DNA of 55,346 nucleotides from an uncultured Bacilli bacterium (lineage in GTDB: Bacteria > Bacillota_I > Bacilli_A > RF39 > UBA660). The translations under genes and the position numbers were made by a program. Each line of letters opens with the position of its first letter. Within the stretch, counting starts at the first letter, position 1. Location of the stretch: positions 1 to 55,346 of the forward strand of contig CALVYD010000009.1 of NCBI GenBank assembly GCA_944371995.1. Reading direction: 5' to 3'. Below are positions 45,001 through 53,655 of this stretch, in pieces. The notes beneath the pieces were generated by a model. It saw nothing but the letters and a program-made list of their open reading frames with translations. It had not been told where the DNA came from and did not search any database.

Positions 45001-45294
45001 TCAGGTACGTGGATTTTCATATACTTCATAATCATAATAAAATTTACCTAAAGAATTTTGTCTTCTTATAAGTTTTAAATATCCCCTATTTTTTAATTCT
45101 TTAATAGCATTATCTACTGCTGTTTTACTTTCTTTACATAAGGAACATAATCCTTCATTACTAAATTTCCAATTATCAGGTAAACACAATATAATAGAAA
45201 ATAAACCTTTAGCTTTTAAAGACAAATTTTTATCTTTTAAATGATAATTACTCATTTTAGTATAATTAAATACCTTTTCTTCTCTATAAAACAT
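45001..45294 (-). pseudogene. Remnant of a replication-initiator/DnaD-like winged-helix protein
   Basis: The 97-residue frame (NYTKMSNYHLKDKNLSLKAK, then LPDNWKFSNEGLCSLCKESK and IKELKNRGYLKLIRRQ) matches the N-terminal winged-helix of phage/plasmid replisome-organiser proteins, which usually continue for another 100-200 residues. Here a TGA follows YENPRT, yet the same frame continues GNVDLPSMDKHI, a stop, then LITNILITKNK, like the Asn/Thr-rich linker of those proteins. So the gene has decayed by stops. It marks element 2 as derived from an integrative or phage-like ancestor. Confidence 0.65.
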
Positions 45295-45335
45295 AATTCT
45301 TCTCCTTTCTTTTTTTGATAATTAATTCAAGGCAC

Positions 45336-45361
45336 AAAAAAAGCAACTATTTAAAGTTGCT
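45336..45361 (-). terminator. Rho-independent terminator at the end of hsdS
   Basis: AGCAACT and AGTTGCT form a 7-bp stem with a 6-base loop and seven T on the minus strand. The upstream arm includes the last codons and the stop of hsdS, so it ends the hsdR-M-S operon. Confidence 0.85.
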
Positions 45362-46679
45362 CAATAAGTTTAAAACATTCTTCAATTTTTTCTACTATTT
45401 TCTTTTGTTGTTCTAGAGGAGGAATTGGAATTAAATAATCTCCTAATTTTTTTAGTGAAATAAATGGAAAAGTTGTAGAATTTCCATCAATTAGCATTTT
45501 TTTTCTTAAAGTTTGTACATAATAATATATATATTTTACAACAATTTGTTTATTCATTCTTTCATTCAATATTAATGCATTCCACTGCTGATTTGTTGTC
45601 AGCTCTATATTAGTTAATGCATAATTTCCGATAGTTGCACTAGTACAACATAACAAAACTGTATTTTTTGGTATTAGTCTATTTACATTTTTGCCAAGTG
45701 CCTTTTTAGTAATAAATTGATTTGTTTTATTTATAATATGTCCTTGTGATTTTATATCATCAACTGTAAACCAGGGAATATCGTTGCTATTCCAAAAATC
45801 ATCATTTGTTCTTAAGGGGGTAAAACCATTTACAATATTAAAAACATCTTTAAACATACTCCACTTCCAATTATTGGGAATATCAAAAGGAACATCTTTT
45901 TTTATTTCTTCAACATCGATTGTTGGTAATGTTAAATCATTTTCTACTAGGTTTCCATGAATAGCACTATCTAATATCTTTTCTTTTAATAATGTTTTTA
46001 ATTTTTCTTTTTCTTTATCATTTTTTTCTTTTTTATCAATAAGTTCAAATAATTCTTCTATTTTATTTGCAATTTTATATTGTTCTTCAAGAGGTGGTAC
46101 CGGAAACAAAGTATCTAACAATTTTTTCTTACTAACAAATTTCATGGCAGAGCCGCTTGTCATGTTTTTAAAAATATCAGTATAATATTCTAAGCACCAT
46201 TTTAAAAATACTACATCAGAATATTTTTCGTTATATTTTATATCAAAAATGTTCCAATGAAATAACATCTTGTAATTTTCTCTATAAATCAAAGGATAAC
46301 CAATTGTTCCAATATTACAATAAAATATATCATTATATTTAGGTTGATACTTATCTTTATAATAATCGTAGTCTTCATAACTCATTAATTTAGTATTATT
46401 AATATTAATAATACCAGAAGTCATATCACCAACTTGAATTATTGGAACACCATCCTCTTCAACAAATTCAACCTTATCACCTGCAGTATTTATACCTTGA
46501 TAACAATCTTTTACTAAATCACCAAAGCGTATCCACTTCCAATTATTCGGTATTTCAAATGGGATATCATCATTTATTGATCGAACATCTATTGGTTTTA
46601 ATGATGGATCATTTTCTACAAGTTTTCCATGAATTGCTTCATCTAATATTTTCTTCTTTAATAACTCATTACTTATCAT
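45351..46679 (-). CDS. hsdS: Type I restriction-modification specificity subunit
   Basis: The 442-residue HsdS has two target-recognition domains, each preceded by a duplicated conserved helix: KKKILDEAIHGKLVENDPSL near the start and KEKILDSAIHGNLVENDLTL in the middle, each followed by PF(E/D)IPNNWKW. The spacer helices end LEEQYKIANKIEELFELI and LEQQKKIVEKIEECFKLI. It determines the bipartite DNA site recognised by the HsdM2S methylase and the HsdR nuclease. It overlaps hsdM by 4 bases. The high similarity of the two repeat halves makes it prone to recombination. Confidence 0.94.
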   Translation of the reverse strand: MISNELLKKKILDEAIHGKLVENDPSLKPIDVRSINDDIPFEIPNNWKWIRFGDLVKDCYQGINTAGDKVEFVEEDGVPIIQVGDMTSGIININNTKLMSYEDYDYYKDKYQPKYNDIFYCNIGTIGYPLIYRENYKMLFHWNIFDIKYNEKYSDVVFLKWCLEYYTDIFKNMTSGSAMKFVSKKKLLDTLFPVPPLEEQYKIANKIEELFELIDKKEKNDKEKEKLKTLLKEKILDSAIHGNLVENDLTLPTIDVEEIKKDVPFDIPNNWKWSMFKDVFNIVNGFTPLRTNDDFWNSNDIPWFTVDDIKSQGHIINKTNQFITKKALGKNVNRLIPKNTVLLCCTSATIGNYALTNIELTTNQQWNALILNERMNKQIVVKYIYYYVQTLRKKMLIDGNSTTFPFISLKKLGDYLIPIPPLEQQKKIVEKIEECFKLIEQL

Positions 46680-48097
46680 TTTAATAGTCCTTCTAACTTA
46701 GAAAGTATTTTTTCATTATCTTTTGTAATAGTTTTCATTCTATCGATGATTCCTTCAATAGTATAGGTTTCAGTTTCGTCTATTTTATTTGGATTTTTAA
46801 TATCTAAATTATAATTTTTTATATCTTCTACTTTAACTAACCAGGCTTGTTCATTTTCTACACGATTATTCCACCACTGTCTTACTTTATCAAAATGATG
46901 TCTTTTAATTGGATTTGTTTTAGTAAATCTTGCTAATCCTTCTGGTAATTCTAATTCATAATACCATATTTCTTTAGTTCCTTTAGAATCTTTATTAAAG
47001 AATAGAAGATTTGTTGTTATTGATGTATAAGGAGCAAATACTCCTTCTGGAAGTCTTACTATTGTGTGTAGATTAAATTCTTTTAATAGTCTTGATTTAA
47101 TATTATTCTTAACACCATCACCAAACAAAATACTATCAGGTAATACTATTCCTGCTCTTCCATTATCAGATAATTTTTCCATAAGTAATGCCATAAATAA
47201 ATCAGCAGTTTCTTTTGTTTGATATTCTTTTGCAAAATTAGATGATACTCCATCTTCTTCTATTCCACCATAAGGAGGATTAGTTACAATAACATCTACT
47301 TGATTTTTATCACTAAAACCTGATACTTCGCCAGTAAGTGAATTTCTATGTTCTATATTTGGAATATCTACTCCATGTAATAATAAATTAGTCATACATA
47401 AAGCATAAGGTAGTTGTTTTTTTTCAATTCCTTGAATATTTTTTTCAATACTTTCAACATCATCAGCAGTATTTATTTGTCCAGTTTTTTCATAATGTTC
47501 AATGGTACAAGTTAAAAATCCTCCGGTTCCACAAGCAAAGTCAAGTACTCTTTCATTTACTTTTGGATCAACCATTTCAACTACAAATTCTGTAACTGGT
47601 CTTGGTGTATAAAATTCACCAGCTGATCCTGCACTTTGCAATTCAGATAACATACTTTCATAAATGTCATTAAATTCATGCCTTTCAGTATTTATATTGA
47701 AATCTGTTTTATTTATTTCATTTATAACTTGTCTTAATAATGTCCCATTTTTCATGTAATTGTGGGTATCTGCGAATACATCATGAACTATTTTATCTCT
47801 AACATTATTAACTGGTAGTTGTTTTAAGTCTTTAAACATCTGCTCTACAAAATCAATTAGTTCATCACCGGTCATTCCTCTTTCATCTAATGCCCAGTTT
47901 TTCCATCTATATTTTTCTGGTATTGCACTTTCATATGGTTTATTTTGCAAGCCAGCTTTTATCTCCCATTCATCTTCTTTAGAATCAAACAATTTCATGA
48001 ATATCATCCAAATGGTTTGCTCTAGTCTTTGAGCATCACCATTTACGCCATCATCTTTTCTCATTGTTTGTCTAATATTTTTCATATTAATTGCCAT
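46676..48097 (-). CDS. hsdM: Type I restriction-modification DNA methylase
   Basis: The 473-residue adenine-N6 methylase has an N-terminal helical domain, SAM-binding motif I VLDFACGTGGFL, and catalytic motif IV VIVTNPPYGGIEE. AGEFYTPRPVTEFVVEMV is the usual HsdM segment before motif I. It methylates the host at sites set by HsdS, protecting against HsdR. It lies 2 bases after hsdR and overlaps hsdS by 4, forming one operon. All key motifs are intact. Confidence 0.96.
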   Translation of the reverse strand: MAINMKNIRQTMRKDDGVNGDAQRLEQTIWMIFMKLFDSKEDEWEIKAGLQNKPYESAIPEKYRWKNWALDERGMTGDELIDFVEQMFKDLKQLPVNNVRDKIVHDVFADTHNYMKNGTLLRQVINEINKTDFNINTERHEFNDIYESMLSELQSAGSAGEFYTPRPVTEFVVEMVDPKVNERVLDFACGTGGFLTCTIEHYEKTGQINTADDVESIEKNIQGIEKKQLPYALCMTNLLLHGVDIPNIEHRNSLTGEVSGFSDKNQVDVIVTNPPYGGIEEDGVSSNFAKEYQTKETADLFMALLMEKLSDNGRAGIVLPDSILFGDGVKNNIKSRLLKEFNLHTIVRLPEGVFAPYTSITTNLLFFNKDSKGTKEIWYYELELPEGLARFTKTNPIKRHHFDKVRQWWNNRVENEQAWLVKVEDIKNYNLDIKNPNKIDETETYTIEGIIDRMKTITKDNEKILSKLEGLLK

Positions 48098-48099
48098 TA

Positions 48100-50427
48100 T
48101 TAAGCCTCCAAACTATATAAACTATCTTTCATATCTTCTAATGCTTTTTGGAAGTTTTGTAATCCCATAAATATTACCATAATAATTTGATATACTGTTC
48201 CAAATGATTCTAGTTCTGGAATATTTAAAATATTAGGATTTTCTAATTCTTCTATTCCACCATCTACATATTTATCAAGAATAATTGATAATACTTCTCT
48301 AGCTTTTTCTCCATATTTTTCAAAATAATCACTTTGTTTAACATGTCTTGCTCTTTGACTTCTAGTAAGAGCTTTTTTACCATAAGCAACATGAACTAAC
48401 AAATCAAATGGATCATATTCTTCCCCAACTTCTTCTTCTAAAATATTAAGATAAATATCTTTTTCTTCCAAAGCTTTTATAATCTTATCTTTCATATCTT
48501 CTTTATTCCAATATTCTTTAAATATTGAATAAGTTGCATATTCTTCTGTAATTTTATTTTTTACAAACTGAGTAAAGTTTTCTGTAATTAATTCTCCGTG
48601 TTCATTAATTAATTTTTGTTGCCTATATAATTCTCTAACTTGTTCATTAGGTAAAACTATTTTAGGTTTAACTTTTCTTTTTTCAGCAGGCATTACATCT
48701 TTAGGTTCTACTGGTATTTTTTTGTTTTCTGTACTATATGGATTACTATCATTATCTGTTGTTAATATAACAGGAGTTATTTCTACTTCACCATCAAATG
48801 CAGGATCTTTAAATAATTCCGTAGCACCAGTAAAATCAATAATTGTAAAGGCATATTTATCAAATTCTTCTGATATACGTGTTCCACGACCTATTATTTG
48901 TTTAAACTCAACCATACTATTAATGTTAGTATCAATAACTATTACTTTACATGTTTTAGCATCTACTCCAGTTGTAAGAAGTTTAGAAGTAGTTACAATT
49001 GTTGGATATTTTTTTCTTGGGTTAATAAAGTTATCAAGTTGCATTTTACCTATCACATCTGAGCCAGTAATTCTCATGATATATCTATCATCATGTTCTA
49101 CCATATCAAGGTTTTGATTAATTAATTCTCTTCTCATTCTATCAGCATGTTCTTCATCAACACAGAAGAAAATTGTTTTATCAATTCTTCTATTTGTATC
49201 TTTTAAATAGTCAGTTACTATTTTTGCTACTAATTTATCTCTATTTGGTAAAACTAATTTTTTATTAATATCAGCTCCACCATAAACTCCTTCTTCTACT
49301 TCTTCTCCATCAGTATTATGAGTTCCTTTTTTTACAATAATATCTTCTATATCTTTATCAAGTCCTATTCTTAATACTCTATAAGGAGCTAAGAATCCAT
49401 CTTCTATTCCTTGTTTTAAAGAATAAGTATAAACTGGCTCTCCAAAATATTCATAATTATGTATTGTCTTTTCATTTTTTGGTGTTGCTGTTAAACCTAT
49501 TTGAGTAGCTGTTCCAAAGTAAGATAGTATTTCTCTCCATGATGAATCCTCAGCAGCACTACCTCTATGACACTCATCGATAACAATTAAGTCGAAGAAA
49601 TCTTGAGGAAATTTTTTATATAAATCTTCTCTTCCTTCTGATCCTTTTAATTGTTGATATAATCCTAAATATATTTCATATGATGGATCATATTTACCTT
49701 TTATTTTTGTCATTGCTCCTTTAAACGGTGCAAAATCATTAACCATTGTTTGGTCAATTAATATATTTCTATCAGCAAGATATAAAATTCTTTTTTTAAG
49801 TTTAGATTTCCATAACCTATAAATTATTTGGAAAGCAGTAAAAGTTTTTCCAGTTCCAGTTGCCATAACAAGTAACACTCTATTTTGTCCTTTAGCAACT
49901 GCTTTAAGAGTTCTTTCAATAGCAATTTGTTGATAATATCTAGGCGGATATTTTGAAGGATATAATGGTTCTTTTATAATTTTTTCTTGTTCTTCATTAA
50001 TATTTGAGCAAGCCATATATTCTTTCCATAATTCTTCTGGTGTAGGAAAATTATCCAATCCTAGTTCTGTTTCCTTTCCAGTCAACATATTTTTTTGAAT
50101 AAAACCATCACCATTTGAAGAAAAAGCAAATGGAACATCTAACATTTTTGCATAATCAATTGATTGTTGCATACCAAAACCAATTGCATGATTATTATCT
50201 TTTGCTTCAATAACAGCAATATAACTTGAATTATAAGTTAGAAGATAATCCGTTCTCTTTCTAACACCTCTTGAGTATTTACCTTTACCTTCATCAATTA
50301 CACGACCATCTGTAAAAGATTTTTCTTCATGGATATTATTATAACTCCACCCTGCTTTAACAAGTGCAGGTGTAATATATCTTGTTCTGATTTCTGTTTC
50401 ACTTAAACTTTTCTTATCCTCAAACAT
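48100..50427 (-). CDS. hsdR: Type I restriction enzyme, nuclease/translocase subunit
   Basis: The product (775 residues) has an N-terminal PD-(D/E)xK nuclease region with RTDYLLTYNSSYIAVIEAKD, then an SF2 helicase: Walker A VLLVMATGTGKTFTAFQ, DECH box VIDECHRGS, LTATP, and a second RecA domain with IGRGTRISE. It translocates DNA and cuts unmethylated targets with HsdM and HsdS. I place the start at the ATG at 50427, 11 bases after AAGG; a TTG at 50436 is also open. It is the first gene of the operon. Confidence 0.95.
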   Translation of the reverse strand: MFEDKKSLSETEIRTRYITPALVKAGWSYNNIHEEKSFTDGRVIDEGKGKYSRGVRKRTDYLLTYNSSYIAVIEAKDNNHAIGFGMQQSIDYAKMLDVPFAFSSNGDGFIQKNMLTGKETELGLDNFPTPEELWKEYMACSNINEEQEKIIKEPLYPSKYPPRYYQQIAIERTLKAVAKGQNRVLLVMATGTGKTFTAFQIIYRLWKSKLKKRILYLADRNILIDQTMVNDFAPFKGAMTKIKGKYDPSYEIYLGLYQQLKGSEGREDLYKKFPQDFFDLIVIDECHRGSAAEDSSWREILSYFGTATQIGLTATPKNEKTIHNYEYFGEPVYTYSLKQGIEDGFLAPYRVLRIGLDKDIEDIIVKKGTHNTDGEEVEEGVYGGADINKKLVLPNRDKLVAKIVTDYLKDTNRRIDKTIFFCVDEEHADRMRRELINQNLDMVEHDDRYIMRITGSDVIGKMQLDNFINPRKKYPTIVTTSKLLTTGVDAKTCKVIVIDTNINSMVEFKQIIGRGTRISEEFDKYAFTIIDFTGATELFKDPAFDGEVEITPVILTTDNDSNPYSTENKKIPVEPKDVMPAEKRKVKPKIVLPNEQVRELYRQQKLINEHGELITENFTQFVKNKITEEYATYSIFKEYWNKEDMKDKIIKALEEKDIYLNILEEEVGEEYDPFDLLVHVAYGKKALTRSQRARHVKQSDYFEKYGEKAREVLSIILDKYVDGGIEELENPNILNIPELESFGTVYQIIMVIFMGLQNFQKALEDMKDSLYSLEA

Positions 50428-50496
50428 AAATAACAAATCCTTCCAAACAAACTTACTAACATATATAATTATTTTACCATAAATTACTAATTTTTG

Positions 50497-50741
50497 TTAG
50501 AGTTTGGTGATTTTTGAAATGATAAAATCAATATTAATCATGTTATTAACTTTTTTCACCTTGTTTTTTATTTCTTGATATTTGGCTTTTAATTGTGGAT
50601 CAACTTTACCATTTCTATATTTTAATTGAGATATATAAGCATTTTTATAGCTTTATAATAATCATCTTTTGATATTTCTTTTGATTTATCTTCTTCTTCA
50701 AATTTAATAAATCCTTCTTTTTCTATATCACTTATTAGCAT
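50497..50741 (-). pseudogene. Frameshifted small gene after the 173-aa gene
   Basis: The frame starts with ATG at 50741, five bases after the previous stop, and reads ISDIEKEGFIKFEEEDKSKE then DDYYKAIK, but then shifts: one frame ends LIYLN at 50622, while the neighbouring frame continues AYISQLKYRNGKVDPQLKAK and KKVNNMINIDFIISKI to a stop at 50497. A single-base change near 50645-50655 explains it. The intact product would be about 80 residues and helical. It is third in the operon with the methylase fusion. A sequencing error is possible. Confidence 0.65.
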
Positions 50742-50745
50742 TAAA

Positions 50746-51267
50746 TTACCCCTCTACTAATCCTTTATATAACTTTGTATTTAACAAAGCATTTTTTAAT
50801 GATGTCTTATTTAAATTTAAACCATTACTATCACATGCTCTTAAAACATTTGGAAATTCAGAAGCATTATTTTCTAAATAAGAAATTATACTATTACTTC
50901 CATCTATACCACTTCCCATATGAGGTGTTGCTCCAAATATCACATCTGAATATCTATTACTAAATCTTAAATTATCAAAAGGATAATTAGTTGCCTCATC
51001 ATAGGAAACATAAACTAATCTATCAGGCTCAATACCAAGATTTTTACAAATTCCATTTATATCTTTTATCTTAATATTTAACTGACCAACAATTAATATC
51101 TGTGCATTCTTAATATCACAATATGAATAACTCTCTTCTTCTCTTTTTAAGAAAATATTATGCTTAGTTAGGAAGTTTTCCAACTCTTCTTTGCTTGTTC
51201 TATTTGCTAATGTTAATTCTTCTCTAAATTTGTCAATTATTTCTTCTAATTCAGTATAATTTAACAT
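50746..51267 (-). CDS. Rossmann-like partner protein of the methylase fusion
   Basis: The 173-residue protein has a helical N-terminus (LEEIIDKFREELTLANRTSK) and a compact alpha/beta domain beginning NAQILIVGQLNIKIKDINGI, then RLVYVSYDEATNYPFDNLRF, YSDVIFGATPHMG and ending KTSLKNALLNTKLYKGL. The pattern resembles DUF2325-like or similar nucleotide-binding folds, but I cannot name a family. It follows the methylase fusion by 14 bases and precedes the frameshifted gene, so the three form a conserved-looking module that I suspect is defence related. Confidence 0.55.
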   Translation of the reverse strand: MLNYTELEEIIDKFREELTLANRTSKEELENFLTKHNIFLKREEESYSYCDIKNAQILIVGQLNIKIKDINGICKNLGIEPDRLVYVSYDEATNYPFDNLRFSNRYSDVIFGATPHMGSGIDGSNSIISYLENNASEFPNVLRACDSNGLNLNKTSLKNALLNTKLYKGLVEG

Positions 51268-51281
51268 ACACTTCCCTCCTA

Positions 51282-53021
51282 TTAAAATTCCTCGTTTGCA
51301 ATATCTATAAGACTTTCTTCCAGCTTTTTTAATTTATCTTTAACTATTTTTATTTCATCTGTTTTTGCTAAATATCTATTTACTACATTCGTTTGTTCTT
51401 CAATAGGCGGTACTGGAATATTTATTGTTTTAAACTGGCTTAAATTAATAGCAGGTAATACTCCACCACTTTTAATTGAGTTAATTACAATTGTTCCTTT
51501 ATGACTTTCAAAAAACATTTTTAAATAATATGGATTTATTATATTTTTATCTAATCTTAATACTGTAAAATTACCACTAGGAACTAATTTTTCGTCTTTC
51601 TTTAATTCTACTACTGCAAATTTTGATAATGTTCCCTTTGATGTAACTAATAAATCTTTATCATGTAAAACATATTTATTAAGTTTATCAGTATCAAAAT
51701 AAATTTTAGTTAAATTAGAATCAATAACTCCATCATTAACATTTGTGATATTAACGATTTGATATTCTTCACTACCATCAAAATTGAATGAATATTGATT
51801 AATCTCATTTGAAGAAATTTGGTAACCTCTATAAATTTCCTTGCACACATCATTTAATTTTTTAGGATTTTTAACTTCAATATTTTCTATTTCCATATAG
51901 CTTTGAACATATAAACTGTAATTGTTATTTGCCACTTTATCATTACTAACAATTTTTGAATTTTTGGTATTGTTTAAAGAATTATATTCATTCATAATTT
52001 CTTCAACATTTAATTCACTAATATGACTATGAGAAATTTGATTAGACAGCATTTTTTCTGCATTAATAAATTTGATACTTTCATTATTCTTACTTAATAT
52101 AAGTAAAGTTATTGGAATACCTGTATTGGCAAATAATCTTTCTGGTAATGAAATTACAGCTTCAACATACCCATTTTCTACAAGTAATTTTCTATATTCT
52201 TGATCTGGTAGTTTAAATAAGCCTCCATTTGTCATAACAATTACTGCTCTGCCGTCTTTTGATAAAGAATTAATTACTGAATTAACAAAAGACCAACATG
52301 AAGAGATTCTACTATTGAATTCATATTTTATTTTACTATTAAGATTATTAATTAAATTATAATCGGATTCATTTAATTTTAATCCAAAAGGAAAATTACA
52401 AAAAACCTTATCAAATTTCTTTTTGAAATTTTGTTTAAACACATTATCATTAATTAAATTATTATTTACTCTTAAAGCATTCATTTTTTCTTGGGCAATA
52501 ATATTACTTCTAGCATTAATTTCTATACCAGTAAAATTATAATTTTTCTTCTTTCTAGCATAGTAAGTCAAGAAATTACCTGTAAACGAGCATATATCAA
52601 GTATTTCCTTGCTATCATTTCTTTCTAATATTTGATAAGCTAAATCATTTATTGAATTAGGAGTTGAAATATTATATCTTGAATATATACTATAATCTTC
52701 ACAAATAATATCTATAATCTTTTTTTCTGATAAATTATTTAAATAGTTAAAAATGTTATATAAATTTGATTCAGCCATGCATGGTCTAATGCTACTATAA
52801 ATGTTCCATAAAAAATCATTGCTGTCTTTTTCTCCTTGTAATAGATAAGATTCAATACTACTTATGTTTTCCAAATCTAATTTAGATTTTTCTAAATACT
52901 TTTTGTTCCAAAATAAATATGTAATGCTTGTTATAGCTTCTTGAATATCATTGATTGCAATGTATCCTTTAATATTGTTTTTAAATAAATTAATTACTTC
53001 TTGTCTTTCTTTATCTGACAT
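51282..53021 (-). CDS. N6-adenine methylase fused to a specificity domain
   Basis: The product (579 residues) has a helical N-terminus, a methylase core (about 120-350) and one HsdS-type target-recognition domain (about 385-579, ending NLSQFKTINIPVPPIEEQ and a coiled coil), as in M-S fusion enzymes of type I/IIG-like systems. The SAM motif is ILDICSFTGNFL rather than DxxxGSG, and motif IV is NFPF rather than NPPY/F, so the catalytic site is diverged. The ATG at 53021 has AGAAGG 8 bases upstream. It is the first gene of a three-gene unit with its own promoter and has no linked nuclease of its own. It could be a sensor or an active methylase. Confidence 0.82.
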   Translation of the reverse strand: MSDKERQEVINLFKNNIKGYIAINDIQEAITSITYLFWNKKYLEKSKLDLENISSIESYLLQGEKDSNDFLWNIYSSIRPCMAESNLYNIFNYLNNLSEKKIIDIICEDYSIYSRYNISTPNSINDLAYQILERNDSKEILDICSFTGNFLTYYARKKKNYNFTGIEINARSNIIAQEKMNALRVNNNLINDNVFKQNFKKKFDKVFCNFPFGLKLNESDYNLINNLNSKIKYEFNSRISSCWSFVNSVINSLSKDGRAVIVMTNGGLFKLPDQEYRKLLVENGYVEAVISLPERLFANTGIPITLLILSKNNESIKFINAEKMLSNQISHSHISELNVEEIMNEYNSLNNTKNSKIVSNDKVANNNYSLYVQSYMEIENIEVKNPKKLNDVCKEIYRGYQISSNEINQYSFNFDGSEEYQIVNITNVNDGVIDSNLTKIYFDTDKLNKYVLHDKDLLVTSKGTLSKFAVVELKKDEKLVPSGNFTVLRLDKNIINPYYLKMFFESHKGTIVINSIKSGGVLPAINLSQFKTINIPVPPIEEQTNVVNRYLAKTDEIKIVKDKLKKLEESLIDIANEEF

Positions 53022-53046
53022 AATATTACCTTCTTTCTTTATTTGG

Positions 53047-53104
53047 GGTGGTTCCACCTCTTGGTTGATGAGTATAATATATCACGGTTTTGGGGTGCTG
53101 TCAA
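53047..53104 (-). promoter_or_regulatory. Promoter of the methylase-fusion unit with repeated operator-like motifs
   Basis: On the minus strand TTGACA (53104-53099) and TATATT (53081-53076) are 17 bases apart. TTTGGGGTG occurs twice on the plus strand, at 53042-53050 and within the promoter spacer at 53089-53097. The dyad GGTGG-TT-CCACC lies at 53047-53058, in the transcribed leader. The repeats suggest autoregulation, common for methylase operons. Confidence 0.6.
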
Positions 53105-53196
53105 CCCATTTTTATTTTTTTTAAAACAAGATTTACTTTTTCATTTGAACATTAAACATAACAGTTTCATTTTAAAACACTTTGATAAATAAAATT

Positions 53197-53447
53197 ATGA
53201 GTAGCCACTTTCACTATTTTTAATACATTTTTTATAGTAAAAACGCGACATATTTTTAATGGGCATAAGGAAAACGACACCACAAATTTATTTACCTTTT
53301 ATAAAATAAAGCAATTATAGTGGTGTCTTATTATTTTTGCACTTGCAAAAATGACTACTTTTATAAGTAGAAGTGGCTACTCATATATAAATGTTCTTGT
53401 AATACCAACAAAAAAGTGGCTACTACTTTTATAAATAGTGACCACTT
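53197..53447. repeat. Nested inverted repeats in a 600-bp gene-free region
   Basis: ATGAGTAGCCACTT (53197-53210) is inverted as AAGTGGCTACTCAT (53371-53384), enclosing GACACCAC (53276-53283) and GTGGTGTC (53320-53327). Directly after it AAGTGGCTACTA (53414-53425) faces TAGTGACCACTT (53436-53447). The repeated AAGTGGCTACT and CTTTTATAA pieces look like the multiple terminal repeats of an IS or a MITE; no transposase frame is present. The rest of 53105-53655 contains nothing else I recognise. Confidence 0.55.
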
Positions 53448-53655
53448 ATTATTAATTCATTAAAAATATGTGCTTCCTTTAATTTTATTTTATATAACAC
53501 CTTCTTTCAAAGAAAAAGAGAAGAATCTAGTTCCTCTCCACACAATTTCTTAATATTTTACTATATTATAGCACTTGACAAAACGGAGTCAAGTTTATTT
53601 TATGTCTAATTCATGTCATAATGTGCTTATTTTATGTCAGCTTTGAAAAGATTTT

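Noticed and set aside
48722-49117. 131-aa plus-strand frame
   Set aside because: It lies inside hsdR, whose helicase motifs fix the true strand.
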